A stretch of 64,000 nt of DNA. Origin: Pseudomonas sp. B28(2017). Lineage in GTDB: Bacteria > Pseudomonadota > Gammaproteobacteria > Pseudomonadales > Pseudomonadaceae. Positions 22,424 through 32,059 of this stretch are shown one piece after another. The first letter of the stretch is position 1. Every line of letters starts with the position of its first letter. Location of the stretch: the NCBI RefSeq assembly GCF_002113025.1, contig NZ_NEJH01000001.1, forward strand, positions 620,001-684,000. The letters are read 5' to 3'. The position numbers were made by a program, and so were the translations under genes. The notes below the pieces were generated by a model. It saw only the letters and a program-made list of their open reading frames with translations, was not told the DNA's origin and made no database searches.

Positions 22424-25219
22424 TCAAGTGTGGGTAATTTGAATAATGAGATTGACCGGGAAATCCCCCAGCGCGGCGCTGATCAGCAGCTCCCTGTGTT
22501 TTGTGACTGTGATGCCGGAAAAAAGTCCCTTCAGATGTTCGTCAGGGACGGTGAACGGCAATTTGACCCGTGTATCGCCCCACAGCGGCGCGTGGACCTG
22601 TGGTTCGGCACTGTTTCCCAGCAGTTCGGCACAGCGTATCGGCACAATCACGATGGCGCGTTTTCCCTCCCGTTCACGGACAAAGCCCAGTACTCGATGG
22701 GCCTCGCTGCCCACCACTTCCAGGGCCTGGTAGGCGCCACGCCGAAACAGCTCGGCATGCTCGGCCCGCAGACCCAGGGTGCGCGCAATCAAGGCCTGCT
22801 TGATGCGCCCGTCACGCCAGTTCGCCAGCAGATCAGGTGGCTCAACCGATGACAGCATCGCCCGCTGGCGACGGGTGTAATCCACCGGTCGACGGTTGTC
22901 CGGATCGACCAGGCTGAAGTCCCAGAAATCGTTGCCCTGATAAAGGTCCGGCACGCCGGGCACGGTCATGCGCAGCAAGGTTTGCGCCAAACCGTTGAGC
23001 GCCCCGGGGATGGCAATCGAGCGGGCAGCCTTGGCGAGGGCCGCACGCAACAGCTCACCTTCGGGGCTGAGCAGCAAGCGCTGGATAAAGTCCTCCGTCG
23101 CTTGCTCGTAAGTGTCATTGGGTGTGCTCCAACTGCTTTGCAGTTTGGCTTCGCGCAAGGCCTTGCGTTGCCATTGCCAAAGGCGCTTTGCATAGGCCTC
23201 GAGCGCCGGCCGATGATCGATATCGAGGTCCAGCGGCCAACTGCCGAGGATCGTTTGATACAGGATCAATTCATCGCCCGCCGACGGCGATTGATCGTCA
23301 TTGCGCAATGGCCGGGCGAGGGTGCGCCACAGGCCGATCTGCGCGGCGAACCAATTGCTGCGTTCGCTCAACACCGCCAGCCGCGCGCGTGAATCTTCGC
23401 CACGCTTGTGATCGTGGGTGGCGCTGGCCAGCAGATTGTCCGGGAAGGTGTCGAGACGCTCGATGCAGGCCTGATGGAAGTCGGCAACCGGCGCACTGAA
23501 CTGCTCGGTGTTGAACCCCACGTCATTGCGCGAGAGCAGGACTGCCGAACGATAGAGCGCAGTGTCTTCCACTGCTTTCGCCGCGGCCGGCGAAGTCAGT
23601 TGCTGGAAACGAACGCAGGCGTGCTTGAGGCGCTTGCGCTGACGACCGGCCGGGCGTAGCCGCCAGGGCTCACCGCCGAGCCAGCCGGCCAGGCAGTCGA
23701 GCACCGGCCAGTCTGCCTCGCCCAGTGATTGGCGGGCGCCGTCCATGGCCTGCTGGAAAAATACCTCGTCCCGGGCCGACCGGCCGAGGGCGCCGATGTA
23801 GGTGCGGTACACCGGGAAATGCACGATCAGCGCCTGCAAGGCCCGGCGAATGGCGCCGAGGGTCAGGTCGCGGGTCATGAGATTGTCCCGGGCCACTTGC
23901 AGCAGGGCCTGGGCGACGCTTTCGAAATCCCCGGCCAGGGAACTGCTGAGGATTTGCTGGCGGGCCAGCTGTGCTTCCCGGGAGAAGTCGGCGGGCCGCT
24001 CGCTGTGACGATGCCAGAGTTGGGCCAGCGTCTGCGCGCCCCGTGGATCATGTTGCAGGAGTGACAACTGGTTCATGAATTCGTAACCGGTGGTGCCATC
24101 CACCGACCAGTCGCGATGCAGGGTTTCGCCTTCGCCGAGGATCTTTTCAACATGGATTGGCAGGTGACGGCCCGCAGACAGACTGTCGACCCGGCGACGC
24201 AGCTTTCGGCAGTAGCCCCGCGGGTCGGCAAGGCCGTCGATGTGGTCGATGCGCAATCCGTCGATCAACCCCTCAGCCACCAATTGGAAGATCTTTGCGT
24301 GGGTGGCTTCGAACACAGCGGGCCGCTCGACGCGCAGTCCGCCGAGTTCATTGATATCAAAGAAGCGTCGCCAGTTGATGTCATCGGCGGCAGTGCGCCA
24401 GCTGGCGAGGCGATAGCTCTGGCGTTCCAGCAGGCTGTGCAGGCGCTGGAAGCCTTCGCCGGTCACTGAGTCGTAGTTTTTCAGGTGCTGGTCAATGGCC
24501 TGGGCAATGGCCGGATCGCAGACCAGATCGCGCAGTTCTGCTTTCAGTGGGATGGCCAGGCTGTGGGCGTCGCTCTGGTAGCTCAGTGTGCTGAAGCGAT
24601 CGGCCAGGGATTTGAGTTGTTCGGCCTGTTGCGTATCAAGCAGTGCATCGGTCTTGAGCAGTTCGCCGTAATCGCAGGGGCAAACGGGAAAGCGGTGTTC
24701 GTAGTGCTCGACATGGAAGCTGCCGTGCCAGGCATCGAATCGCAAGGGCAGGGTGCCGTCCTGCAACGCGACGCCGTAATCGCTGCCCAGAAACGGCAGG
24801 AGCAACTGACCCTCCATCAACGGATCGGAAGAGTGCCACTGGATATCGAAAAACTCGCCGTAGGGGCTCAGGCGCCCCCATTCCAGCAAATCCAGCCACC
24901 AGGGATTATCACTGCCACCGACCGCCATGTGATTGGAGACGATGTCGAGGATCAAACCCATGTTCTGCTCGTGCAAGGCACTGACCAGGCAGCGCAGCGC
25001 CACTTCTCCGCCCAGCTCCGGGTTGACCCTGGTCGGGTCGACCACGTCATAGCCATGCACGGACCCGGCGCGAGCACGAAGCAGCGGGGAGGCATAGACA
25101 TGGCTGATGCCGAGGCGAGCGAAAAAAGGCACCAGTGGCACTGCATCTTCCAGGGTGAAGCCTTTATGAAATTGCAGGCGCAATGTGGCGCGCAGCGGTC
25201 GTGTCGGCACTTGAGTCAT
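22424..25219 (-). CDS. treY: Malto-oligosyltrehalose synthase TreY
   Basis: A 931-aa GH13_26 enzyme that turns the reducing-end alpha-1,4 bond of a maltodextrin into the alpha-1,1 bond of trehalose. Motifs: GISHVYASPLLRARAGSVHGYDVVDP at the start of the barrel, LILDIVSNHMA, the nucleophile in LRIDHIDGLADP, the acid/base region in EKILGEGE and GTTGYEF. The length is somewhat greater than archaeal TreY but usual for pseudomonads. Its start overlaps the malQ stop by four bases (ATGA), which implies coupled translation. Its product is the substrate of TreZ. Confidence 0.95.
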   Translation of the reverse strand: MTQVPTRPLRATLRLQFHKGFTLEDAVPLVPFFARLGISHVYASPLLRARAGSVHGYDVVDPTRVNPELGGEVALRCLVSALHEQNMGLILDIVSNHMAVGGSDNPWWLDLLEWGRLSPYGEFFDIQWHSSDPLMEGQLLLPFLGSDYGVALQDGTLPLRFDAWHGSFHVEHYEHRFPVCPCDYGELLKTDALLDTQQAEQLKSLADRFSTLSYQSDAHSLAIPLKAELRDLVCDPAIAQAIDQHLKNYDSVTGEGFQRLHSLLERQSYRLASWRTAADDINWRRFFDINELGGLRVERPAVFEATHAKIFQLVAEGLIDGLRIDHIDGLADPRGYCRKLRRRVDSLSAGRHLPIHVEKILGEGETLHRDWSVDGTTGYEFMNQLSLLQHDPRGAQTLAQLWHRHSERPADFSREAQLARQQILSSSLAGDFESVAQALLQVARDNLMTRDLTLGAIRRALQALIVHFPVYRTYIGALGRSARDEVFFQQAMDGARQSLGEADWPVLDCLAGWLGGEPWRLRPAGRQRKRLKHACVRFQQLTSPAAAKAVEDTALYRSAVLLSRNDVGFNTEQFSAPVADFHQACIERLDTFPDNLLASATHDHKRGEDSRARLAVLSERSNWFAAQIGLWRTLARPLRNDDQSPSAGDELILYQTILGSWPLDLDIDHRPALEAYAKRLWQWQRKALREAKLQSSWSTPNDTYEQATEDFIQRLLLSPEGELLRAALAKAARSIAIPGALNGLAQTLLRMTVPGVPDLYQGNDFWDFSLVDPDNRRPVDYTRRQRAMLSSVEPPDLLANWRDGRIKQALIARTLGLRAEHAELFRRGAYQALEVVGSEAHRVLGFVREREGKRAIVIVPIRCAELLGNSAEPQVHAPLWGDTRVKLPFTVPDEHLKGLFSGITVTKHRELLISAALGDFPVNLIIQITHT

Positions 25220-27294
25220 CGATCACGCTCGACCGCCTGAAGTCGCGCACAGGCGAGCAGTTCCAGGCGCCGCGCGGCATCCGCTCCATCGAGCAGGGCT
25301 TCGCTGTATCCGGGCAAGCGCCGCGACCAGTTCGGGTGGGTGTCGATGGTACCCGGCAGGTTGGCCTGTTGTTCAACGCCAAGGGCATCTTCCAGCGGCA
25401 GCAGCACCAAGGGTGCTCGGGTATGGCCGAGAAAGCGCACGCTGGCATCGAGCACCTGGTCTGTTTCGTGGGACTCCTCGCGAAAGTTCTGCGGGTCCTG
25501 GCTCAACGCCCGGCGCAGGCCTTCACGCTCGCGCTCGCGGTGCTGGCGCCATTCGATTTCGCCGCTGGCATCGATCATGCCGAGCCGGGCGTTCCAGTCG
25601 ATGTCCCGGCCATGCCACCAGCCGTTGAGGGTGGGCAGGTCATGGGTGCTGGTGGTCGCCAGGGCGTTGTCCGGCCAGTCGAGGATTGGCTTGAAGTGAG
25701 TGTTGTCCTGCTCGAACAGCAATACCCGCATGCCGAGCATCGAGCGGGCGATGAGTTTTTCCCGCAGGCCGTCCGGCACGGTGCCGAGGTCTTCGCCGAG
25801 GACGATGGCCTGGTGACGATGGGATTCGAGGGTCAACAAACGCAGCAGGTCGTCCACCGGGTAGTACAGGTAAGCTCCGTCGGTCGGTGGCGAGCCGTTG
25901 GGGATCACCCACAAGCGCTGCAGCCCCATGACGTGATCGATACGCAAGCCACCGCAATGGGCGAAATTGGCCCGCAGCATTTCGATGAAGGCACGAAAAC
26001 CATTGCGTACCAGGCCTTCAGGGGCGAATGCGGAAATTCCCCAGCCCTGGCCACTGCGGTTGAGAATGTCCGGTGGCGCACCGACGGTCAGGGCGGCGAG
26101 CAGTTCGTCCTGACGGCTCCAGGCCTGGCTGCCGCTGCCATCGGCACCGACGGCCAGATCGGCGATCAGGCCGATACTCATGCCACTGGCGCGGGCGGCG
26201 GCTTGCGCACGCTCCAGGCAGCGAGCGATCAGCCACTGACAGAAAGCGAAGAAGCCGATGCGTCCGGCATTCTCTTCGGTAAATGCCGTTACTTCGGCGC
26301 TGCGCGGGTTGCGCCAGGGTTCGGGCCACAGCCGCCAGTCGAGGTGTTCACCGCGGGCAGCGCGAGCTTCCTGGATGGCTTCGAAGCGGCAATGGTTTTC
26401 CAGCGCTTCGCCCCCAGCGTGACGAAAACTGCTGAAGTCTTCATGCAACGGGTGTTCACCCTGGACGAAGCCTTCATACAGTGCCTGCAACAATCGATGC
26501 TTGGCTTCGGCGGCGGCCGGCCAGTCAATCAGCGGGCGTTCTTCCAGCGCCTTGAGTTCAATGGCCAGCCCGGTTGCATCAATGGCGGTACGCAGGGCGC
26601 GTTCGCCGAGAATGGTGCCGGGGGCGCAGTAAAGGCTGTTGAGAAACAAACGGCTGGACGGCGAATACGGGCTATAGCGCTGTGTGTCACTGGAAAACAT
26701 TGCATGCAACGGGCTGATCGCCAGTGCCTCGGCGCCACGTTCACCGGCGACCCGGGCGAGTTCCTCAAGCGCCTGGGTGTCACCAAACCCGCCATCGCCG
26801 GGGCGGCGCAAACCATACAACTGCACGCTCAGGCCCCAGGCACGCGGGATCGGGTTATCCACGGCATCGGCCACGCTGTAGCAACGGGCCGGGGCCACGG
26901 CGAGGGTGAAGGTTTGCCCGTCGATGTCGACCTGTTGATAGCCGACCGGTACCAGCCCCGGCAGCACCGCTTTGGCGTCCAGCTTCAGGTTGAGCCGCGA
27001 GCCGTCCTCGAGGTGGATTTCGCAAGGGGTATCAGGCTCGAAGTAGCGCGCCAGGTCCAGGCCAACCCCCACATCGGCGGTCATCAATGGCGGCAAGCGG
27101 TGTGTCTGTTGCGCTGCCTGTAACTCCAGCAGGCTGGCGTCGATTTCCTGGGCACTGCCAGCCGGGTGGCCCAGGCCGGTCAGCACGTTGCGCAACACCG
27201 ACGGCGCGACTCTTTGCGGGCGGCCGTTGGCGTCGATCCAGTCGACCGCGAGGCCGGCACGGCTGGCCAGAATTTCCAGTTGCGCATCACTCAT
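25216..27294 (-). CDS. malQ: 4-alpha-glucanotransferase MalQ (amylomaltase)
   Basis: A 692-aa GH77 enzyme that disproportionates maltodextrins, moving glucan segments between chains. Visible are the GH77-typical RAWGLSVQLYGLR, FGDTQALEEL, the nucleophile region LRIDHVMGLQRLW, the acid/base residue in LGEDLGTVPDG and STHDLPTLNGWW. The start at 27294 (MSDAQLEIL) follows GGAGAG and overlaps the treZ stop by four bases; a longer in-frame start at 27354 would lie inside treZ. It helps recycle short oligosaccharides left by TreY/TreZ and GlgX. Confidence 0.95.
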   Translation of the reverse strand: MSDAQLEILASRAGLAVDWIDANGRPQRVAPSVLRNVLTGLGHPAGSAQEIDASLLELQAAQQTHRLPPLMTADVGVGLDLARYFEPDTPCEIHLEDGSRLNLKLDAKAVLPGLVPVGYQQVDIDGQTFTLAVAPARCYSVADAVDNPIPRAWGLSVQLYGLRRPGDGGFGDTQALEELARVAGERGAEALAISPLHAMFSSDTQRYSPYSPSSRLFLNSLYCAPGTILGERALRTAIDATGLAIELKALEERPLIDWPAAAEAKHRLLQALYEGFVQGEHPLHEDFSSFRHAGGEALENHCRFEAIQEARAARGEHLDWRLWPEPWRNPRSAEVTAFTEENAGRIGFFAFCQWLIARCLERAQAAARASGMSIGLIADLAVGADGSGSQAWSRQDELLAALTVGAPPDILNRSGQGWGISAFAPEGLVRNGFRAFIEMLRANFAHCGGLRIDHVMGLQRLWVIPNGSPPTDGAYLYYPVDDLLRLLTLESHRHQAIVLGEDLGTVPDGLREKLIARSMLGMRVLLFEQDNTHFKPILDWPDNALATTSTHDLPTLNGWWHGRDIDWNARLGMIDASGEIEWRQHREREREGLRRALSQDPQNFREESHETDQVLDASVRFLGHTRAPLVLLPLEDALGVEQQANLPGTIDTHPNWSRRLPGYSEALLDGADAARRLELLACARLQAVERDR

Positions 27295-29087
27295 GGACGC
27301 TCTCCATACGGGGTAGCAAAGGGGGCTGCTGCGACGAGGCTGACTAGTGCGCAATACGGAGCAAGGGTGCCCTGGTCCAGCAGGTCGGCGCTTTCTGGTG
27401 GGTATTCGAACAACCGTGCGGCACCGGTCTGTGCGGTGTGGAATACGGGCCTGTCGCCGAGGTTCAGGTCAATACGCAGTTGGCTGCCATCGCCCAAGCG
27501 CCAGGATGCACTCACCGCGCCTTCGCCCAGCACGTCTGTGCCCAGTGCCTGGGTGCCCGGCAGGCGCGGCATGATGAGCCGATGGCGGATCTGCAATAGT
27601 CGGCAATAAAGGTCGTGCATTTCTGAATGACCGGTCGATGGCAGGACCGGGCGCGACGCTTCGAACGTTTGCGGATCATTCGGGTCCGGAATGTGTTTGC
27701 GTTGACGCGGGTCCGCAAACGCGCTGAATGCGGCGAACTCGTTACGTCGGCCGTCGCGGACCCGCTTTGCTAATTCGCCATGATGGCTGGTGAAAAACAG
27801 GAAGGGTTGTTCGACGGCGAACTCGTCACCCATGAACAGCAGCGGAATCATCGGCGACAACAGCAGCAATACGGTGGCGGCCCGCAGCGCTTGCGGATGG
27901 GCAAGTTGATGCAGGCGCTCGCCGAAGGCCCGATTGCCGATCTGGTCATGGTTTTGCAAAAACAGGATGAATGCGCCGGGCGGCAAATGCCCACTGGGTT
28001 CACCGCGCGCCACACCATGGCGGTTGAGATCGCCCTGGAACACGAAACCCTGGCTCAGGCAGCACGCCAGTTGTTCGGTGGGGTTTTGCGCGTAATCGGC
28101 GTAATAGGCATCGGATTCTCCGGTCAGCAACACATGCAGGGCGTTATGGCCGTCATCGTTCCACTGCGCGTCGTAACCCTGTTCCAGCAAGCTGGCCTGG
28201 TTGTGTTCGTTCTCCACCATCAGCCAGACATGCCGCGCCGGCCCCGTCTGCTGGCGCACCCGTTGCGCCAGTTCCTGGAGGAAATCCGGGTCTTCGATGG
28301 CGTGCACCGCGTCCAGGCGCAACCCGTCGAAACGGTATTCCAGCAACCACATCAAGGCGTTTTCGATGAAGAAGTCCCGTACTTCGCGACGGCGCAAGTC
28401 GATGGCTGCGCCCCACGGCGTGTGTTTGTCCTGGCGAAAAAAGCCCTTGGCATAACGATGCAGGTAATTGCCGTCCGGGCCGAAGTGGTTGTAGACCACG
28501 TCGAGGATCACCGCCAGGCCGTGGCCGTGGGCGGTGTCGATCAAGTGCTTGAGTTGCTCGGGGGAGCCGTATGAAGCCTGGGGTGCGTAGGGCAGGACGC
28601 CGTCATAACCCCAATTGCGCTCACCGGGAAACTGCGCGATGGGCATCAGTTCGATCGCGGTGACGCCCAGTTCGACCAGGCGTGCCAGATGCTGCTCGAC
28701 GGCACTGAAGCCGCCGAGCGCACCGACATGCAATTCATAGATCACTGCTTCGTTCCATGGTCGTCCCAACCAGGTACTGTGTTGCCACGCATAGGCCAGC
28801 GGATCGACCACCACGCTGTGTCGGTCGATATCGCCGGCCTGGGCGCGGGAGGCCGGGTCGGGTACTTCCAGTTCGCCGTCGATGCTGTAGCGGTAACGCG
28901 TACCCGCCGGGCATCGGGTGTTGCTCACGAACCAGCCGTCGGCCTGGGGCAGCAACGGCAAGGACTGTCCATTTTCCAGTTCGACACTGACGTAAAACGC
29001 ATCTGGCGCCCACAACGCGAATCGCGTGTGCTCTGCGTCCAGCATGATTGCGCCGTGAGGCCAGGTCTCAAGGGTCCGTAACGGCAT
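27291..29087 (-). CDS. treZ: Malto-oligosyltrehalose trehalohydrolase TreZ
   Basis: A 598-aa GH13_10 enzyme that releases free trehalose from the maltooligosyl-trehalose made by TreY. It has an N-terminal CBM48-like domain (RFALWAPDAFYVSVEL), VIYELHVGALGG, ILDVVYNHFGPDGNYL, the nucleophile in LRLDAVHAIED and the acid/base residue in MVENEHNQ. The ATG at 29087, with AGAGG upstream, gives the usual length; the frame remains open to 29207 inside glgA, but that is unlikely to be translated. The start is 11 bases after the glgA stop. Confidence 0.95.
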   Translation of the reverse strand: MPLRTLETWPHGAIMLDAEHTRFALWAPDAFYVSVELENGQSLPLLPQADGWFVSNTRCPAGTRYRYSIDGELEVPDPASRAQAGDIDRHSVVVDPLAYAWQHSTWLGRPWNEAVIYELHVGALGGFSAVEQHLARLVELGVTAIELMPIAQFPGERNWGYDGVLPYAPQASYGSPEQLKHLIDTAHGHGLAVILDVVYNHFGPDGNYLHRYAKGFFRQDKHTPWGAAIDLRRREVRDFFIENALMWLLEYRFDGLRLDAVHAIEDPDFLQELAQRVRQQTGPARHVWLMVENEHNQASLLEQGYDAQWNDDGHNALHVLLTGESDAYYADYAQNPTEQLACCLSQGFVFQGDLNRHGVARGEPSGHLPPGAFILFLQNHDQIGNRAFGERLHQLAHPQALRAATVLLLLSPMIPLLFMGDEFAVEQPFLFFTSHHGELAKRVRDGRRNEFAAFSAFADPRQRKHIPDPNDPQTFEASRPVLPSTGHSEMHDLYCRLLQIRHRLIMPRLPGTQALGTDVLGEGAVSASWRLGDGSQLRIDLNLGDRPVFHTAQTGAARLFEYPPESADLLDQGTLAPYCALVSLVAAAPFATPYGERP

Positions 29088-29098
29088 CTTGAAAGCCT

Positions 29099-30682
29099 CT
29101 ACTGTTTGTTCGATTTCCCCAACGCTTTCGCCACAAGCTGTTCGTAAAGCTCGGCGTAGGGTACGACCGCCTTGCACCAGTTGAACGGTGCAGCCATGGC
29201 CCGGCACCGCATGGCGTGCAGCAAGTCGGGGAAGGCAAATACCTTGAACGCGCGGCTCAGGGCTTCCTTGTAACTTTGCACCGTGGATTCATCGAACAGG
29301 AACCCGGTCACGCCGTTTTCGATGGTGTCGGCCAGGCCACCGGTATTGCGTGCCACCGGCAATGAGCCGAAGCGCTGGGCGTACATCTGGCTCAAGCCGC
29401 AGGGCTCGTAACGCGAAGGCATCAGCAGGAAGTCGCTGCCGGCGAACATGCGCCGGGCATCGGTTTCGTTAAAGCCAATACGCACGCCGATCTGCCCGGG
29501 GAAGCGCAGGGCCAGTTCGCGCATCGACTGTTCTTCTTCCGGCTCGCCACGGCCGATGATCGCGATCTGGCCGCCGGATTTGACGATGTATTCGGAGACC
29601 GCTTCGGTCAGGTCCAGGCCTTTCTGGTAGACCAGGCGCGAAACCACGGCGAACAGCGGCCCTTCGGAGTCTTGCAGGCCGAACAGCTCGCGGACATGGG
29701 CGGCGTTCACCGCCTTGCCATCCCAGTCGCCGATGTTGAACGGGCAGAACAGGTGCGGATCAGTCGCCGCATCCCAGCTTTCATCGATGCCGTTGGGTAT
29801 CCCGCTGAGCAGGCCTTGCTGGGTCTTGGCGGCGAGAAAACCGTCGAGACCGCAGCCGAAATCCGGGGTGGTGATTTCCTGGGCGTAGGTCGCGCTGACG
29901 GTGGTGATGTGGCTCGAATAGGCCATGCCGGCCTTGAGGAACGACATCTTGCCGTAGAACTCCATGCCTTCCTGTTGCAGCGCGTGATGGGGAATGCCCA
30001 GTTCGGGGCATGAGCCCAGGCTGGTCACGCCTTGATACGCCAGGTTGTGAATGGTGAACAGCGTCGGCGTGCGTTGTCCACGCCAGTGCATGTAGGCCGG
30101 GGCCAGGCCGGCGGGCCAGTCGTGGGCGTGCACCAGGTCCGGGCACCAGTGGATTTGTGCGAGGTTGGCGGCAATATCCGCCGCCGCCAGGCCCAGGCGG
30201 GCGAAACGGATATGGTTGTCCGGCCAGTCGCGGCCGTTGTTGGCGCCGTAGGGCGAACCTTCGCGCTCGTAGAGTTCGGGGCAGATCAACACGTAAATGA
30301 CCAGACCATCGGGCATGTCCATGCGCCCGATCTTGCACGGTGGCAATGCAGCATGCCCGCCAAGCTCACCGATGATATGAATGGGGTTCTCGCTGTGCAG
30401 CACCTGCGGGTAACCCGGGATCAACACCCGCACATCATGCAGGTGAGCCATGGCCCGTGGCAGCGCTGCGGAAACGTCGCCCAGGCCACCGGTTTTCACC
30501 AGGTCGGCAATTTCCGAGGTGACGAACAACACTTTTTTACGGTTCGGATTCTGGTTGGCTGCCGGGGTCAGCGTCCTGGTGCCAGGAATGCTGATGGGGT
30601 GGGTATTTGCGGCAGTTACGGCGCTCGATTCGCCGACCTGATGAGCACGCTCTCCCTGTATTTCCAAAGCCGTACCGATCAT
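29099..30682 (-). CDS. glgA: Glycogen synthase GlgA (GT5)
   Basis: A 527-aa glucosyltransferase that elongates alpha-1,4-glucan from a nucleotide-glucose donor. The donor-binding KTGGLGDV motif is at residues 63-70, and the second Rossmann domain has the usual VSRLVYQKGLDL and PSRYEPCGLSQMYAQRFG. About 48 residues precede the first conserved strand, an extension of low complexity. The start at 30682 follows GGGAGA. It is the first gene of the minus-strand cluster. There is no glgC (ADP-glucose pyrophosphorylase) in the window, so its donor supply lies elsewhere. Confidence 0.95.
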   Translation of the reverse strand: MIGTALEIQGERAHQVGESSAVTAANTHPISIPGTRTLTPAANQNPNRKKVLFVTSEIADLVKTGGLGDVSAALPRAMAHLHDVRVLIPGYPQVLHSENPIHIIGELGGHAALPPCKIGRMDMPDGLVIYVLICPELYEREGSPYGANNGRDWPDNHIRFARLGLAAADIAANLAQIHWCPDLVHAHDWPAGLAPAYMHWRGQRTPTLFTIHNLAYQGVTSLGSCPELGIPHHALQQEGMEFYGKMSFLKAGMAYSSHITTVSATYAQEITTPDFGCGLDGFLAAKTQQGLLSGIPNGIDESWDAATDPHLFCPFNIGDWDGKAVNAAHVRELFGLQDSEGPLFAVVSRLVYQKGLDLTEAVSEYIVKSGGQIAIIGRGEPEEEQSMRELALRFPGQIGVRIGFNETDARRMFAGSDFLLMPSRYEPCGLSQMYAQRFGSLPVARNTGGLADTIENGVTGFLFDESTVQSYKEALSRAFKVFAFPDLLHAMRCRAMAAPFNWCKAVVPYAELYEQLVAKALGKSNKQ

Positions 30683-31240
30683 ATGAATCTCCCGTGTTGT
30701 TGATCTAATTCTTAGGTCTGGCAAACGGTGTTTCATGGCCAATTCCGCTGGCCAGGCGCAATCGCGCTACGCATCAGTGAGCAAACGCTGCCCAATGCGT
30801 CGAAGCAAAAGGGGTGAATGAGCCGTTGCAAGGATTGCACCAGTCGCAACGCACCTTCTTGTCAGAGGACCGATCGGGATTGGAAAAAGTTTCGACTTTT
30901 TTTCCACTTTGTGACCGACCGGTTTCGTCTCGAGAAAATGAGTCTAGGCCAGAACTTAGAGCGGTAAAGGGCAGATGGCAAAATTGTTCGACAATTGGTT
31001 TGTAGCGGTACGGACGTGCCTGATCGAGGTGCGGGCGCCCCGACGAAGTGCATGTTTTTTTGCGTTTTGGCCTCAAAAAGTCACCGGGCAGTCACATAAA
31101 TGTGCGACGCGATCGAGCGGCAGTGCACCGTTTTGGTGCGCGCGATGAGTCCCGCATTTGGCTGAACCACTGCCTTACTGCCTGCCTTGATGCCTTGTTA
31201 TAGTTCGGGCCTCATTTCTGCCCGCAAAAGGATCACTGGC
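30683..31240. other. Divergent regulatory region between glgA and the crotonase gene
   Basis: About 558 bases with no credible gene. It contains a UUCG-capped hairpin at 30884-30901 and an extended -10 promoter candidate at 31196-31204 for the plus-strand gene. A weak minus-strand TAGACT near 30944 could serve glgA, but it has no good -35. The long length suggests regulation or an unrecognised small RNA. Confidence 0.5.
31175..31204 (+). promoter_or_regulatory. Extended -10 promoter candidate for the crotonase gene
   Basis: TG-T-TATAGT at 31196-31204 matches the extended -10 element (TGnTATAAT) with one mismatch. A weak TTACTG lies 18 bases upstream. The leader to the ATG at 31241 would be about 30 nt. 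Confidence 0.45.
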
Positions 31241-32053
31241 ATGTCTCGTTACACCGCGTTCAACGTCGAACTGGTCGATAAAATCGCCCATGTGCAGATC
31301 AACCGCCCGGAAAAGATCAACTCGATGAACGCTGCGTTCTGGAGCGAGATCGTCGAGATCTTCCAGTGGGTCGACGACACTGATGAAGTGCGCGTGGTGG
31401 TGCTCAGCGGGGCAGGCAAGCATTTCTCCTCGGGTATCGACCTGATGATGCTGGCCGGCGTGGCCAATGAGCTTGGCAAGGACGTCGGCCGCAATGCGCG
31501 CCTGTTGCGACGCAAGATTCTCACCTTGCAAGCGTCGTTCAATGCGGTCGATAACTGCCGCAAACCGGTGCTTGCGGCCATACAGGGTTACTGCCTGGGT
31601 GGCGCCATCGACCTGATTGCAGCGTGTGACATGCGTTATGCCGCTGCAGACGCACAGTTTTCAATCAAGGAAATCGACATCGGCATGGCTGCCGACGTCG
31701 GCACATTGCAACGCTTGCCGCGAATCATCGGTGACGGCATGCTGCGTGAACTGGCTTACACTGGTCGCACCTTTGGCGCCGACGAAGCGCGGGGCATGGG
31801 CCTGGTCAATCGCGTCTACAGCGACAACGCCAGCCTGCTCGACGGTGTCATGGGCATTGCCCGCGACATCGCCGGCAAGTCGCCGATCGCCGTCACCGGC
31901 ACCAAAGAGATGATCAGCTACATGCGTGACCATCGCATCGATGATGGACTCGAATACATCGCCACCTGGAACGCCGCCATGCTGCAATCCACCGATCTGC
32001 GCGTGGCCATGGCCGCCCATATGAGCAAACAGAAACCCGAATTTCTGGATTGA
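31241..32053 (+). CDS. Crotonase / enoyl-CoA hydratase-isomerase family protein
   Basis: A 270-aa crotonase-fold enzyme acting on acyl-CoA. It has the oxyanion-hole segment GKHFSSGIDLMML and the second conserved block ILAAIQGYCLGGAIDLIAACDMRYA, followed by the acidic EIDIGMAADVGTLQRLP. The acidic residues in this last block resemble dienoyl-CoA isomerases more than plain hydratases. The ATG at 31241 is chosen because AAGGA lies upstream. It is followed after seven bases by nudC, with which it is probably co-transcribed. Confidence 0.85.
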   Translation: MSRYTAFNVELVDKIAHVQINRPEKINSMNAAFWSEIVEIFQWVDDTDEVRVVVLSGAGKHFSSGIDLMMLAGVANELGKDVGRNARLLRRKILTLQASFNAVDNCRKPVLAAIQGYCLGGAIDLIAACDMRYAAADAQFSIKEIDIGMAADVGTLQRLPRIIGDGMLRELAYTGRTFGADEARGMGLVNRVYSDNASLLDGVMGIARDIAGKSPIAVTGTKEMISYMRDHRIDDGLEYIATWNAAMLQSTDLRVAMAAHMSKQKPEFLD

Positions 32054-32059
32054 TTAACC

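Noticed and set aside
30953..30980. GAACTT upstream of the crotonase gene as an AlgU promoter
   Set aside because: No TCTGA-like -10 at 16 or 17 bases, and it is 260 bases from the nearest plus-strand start.
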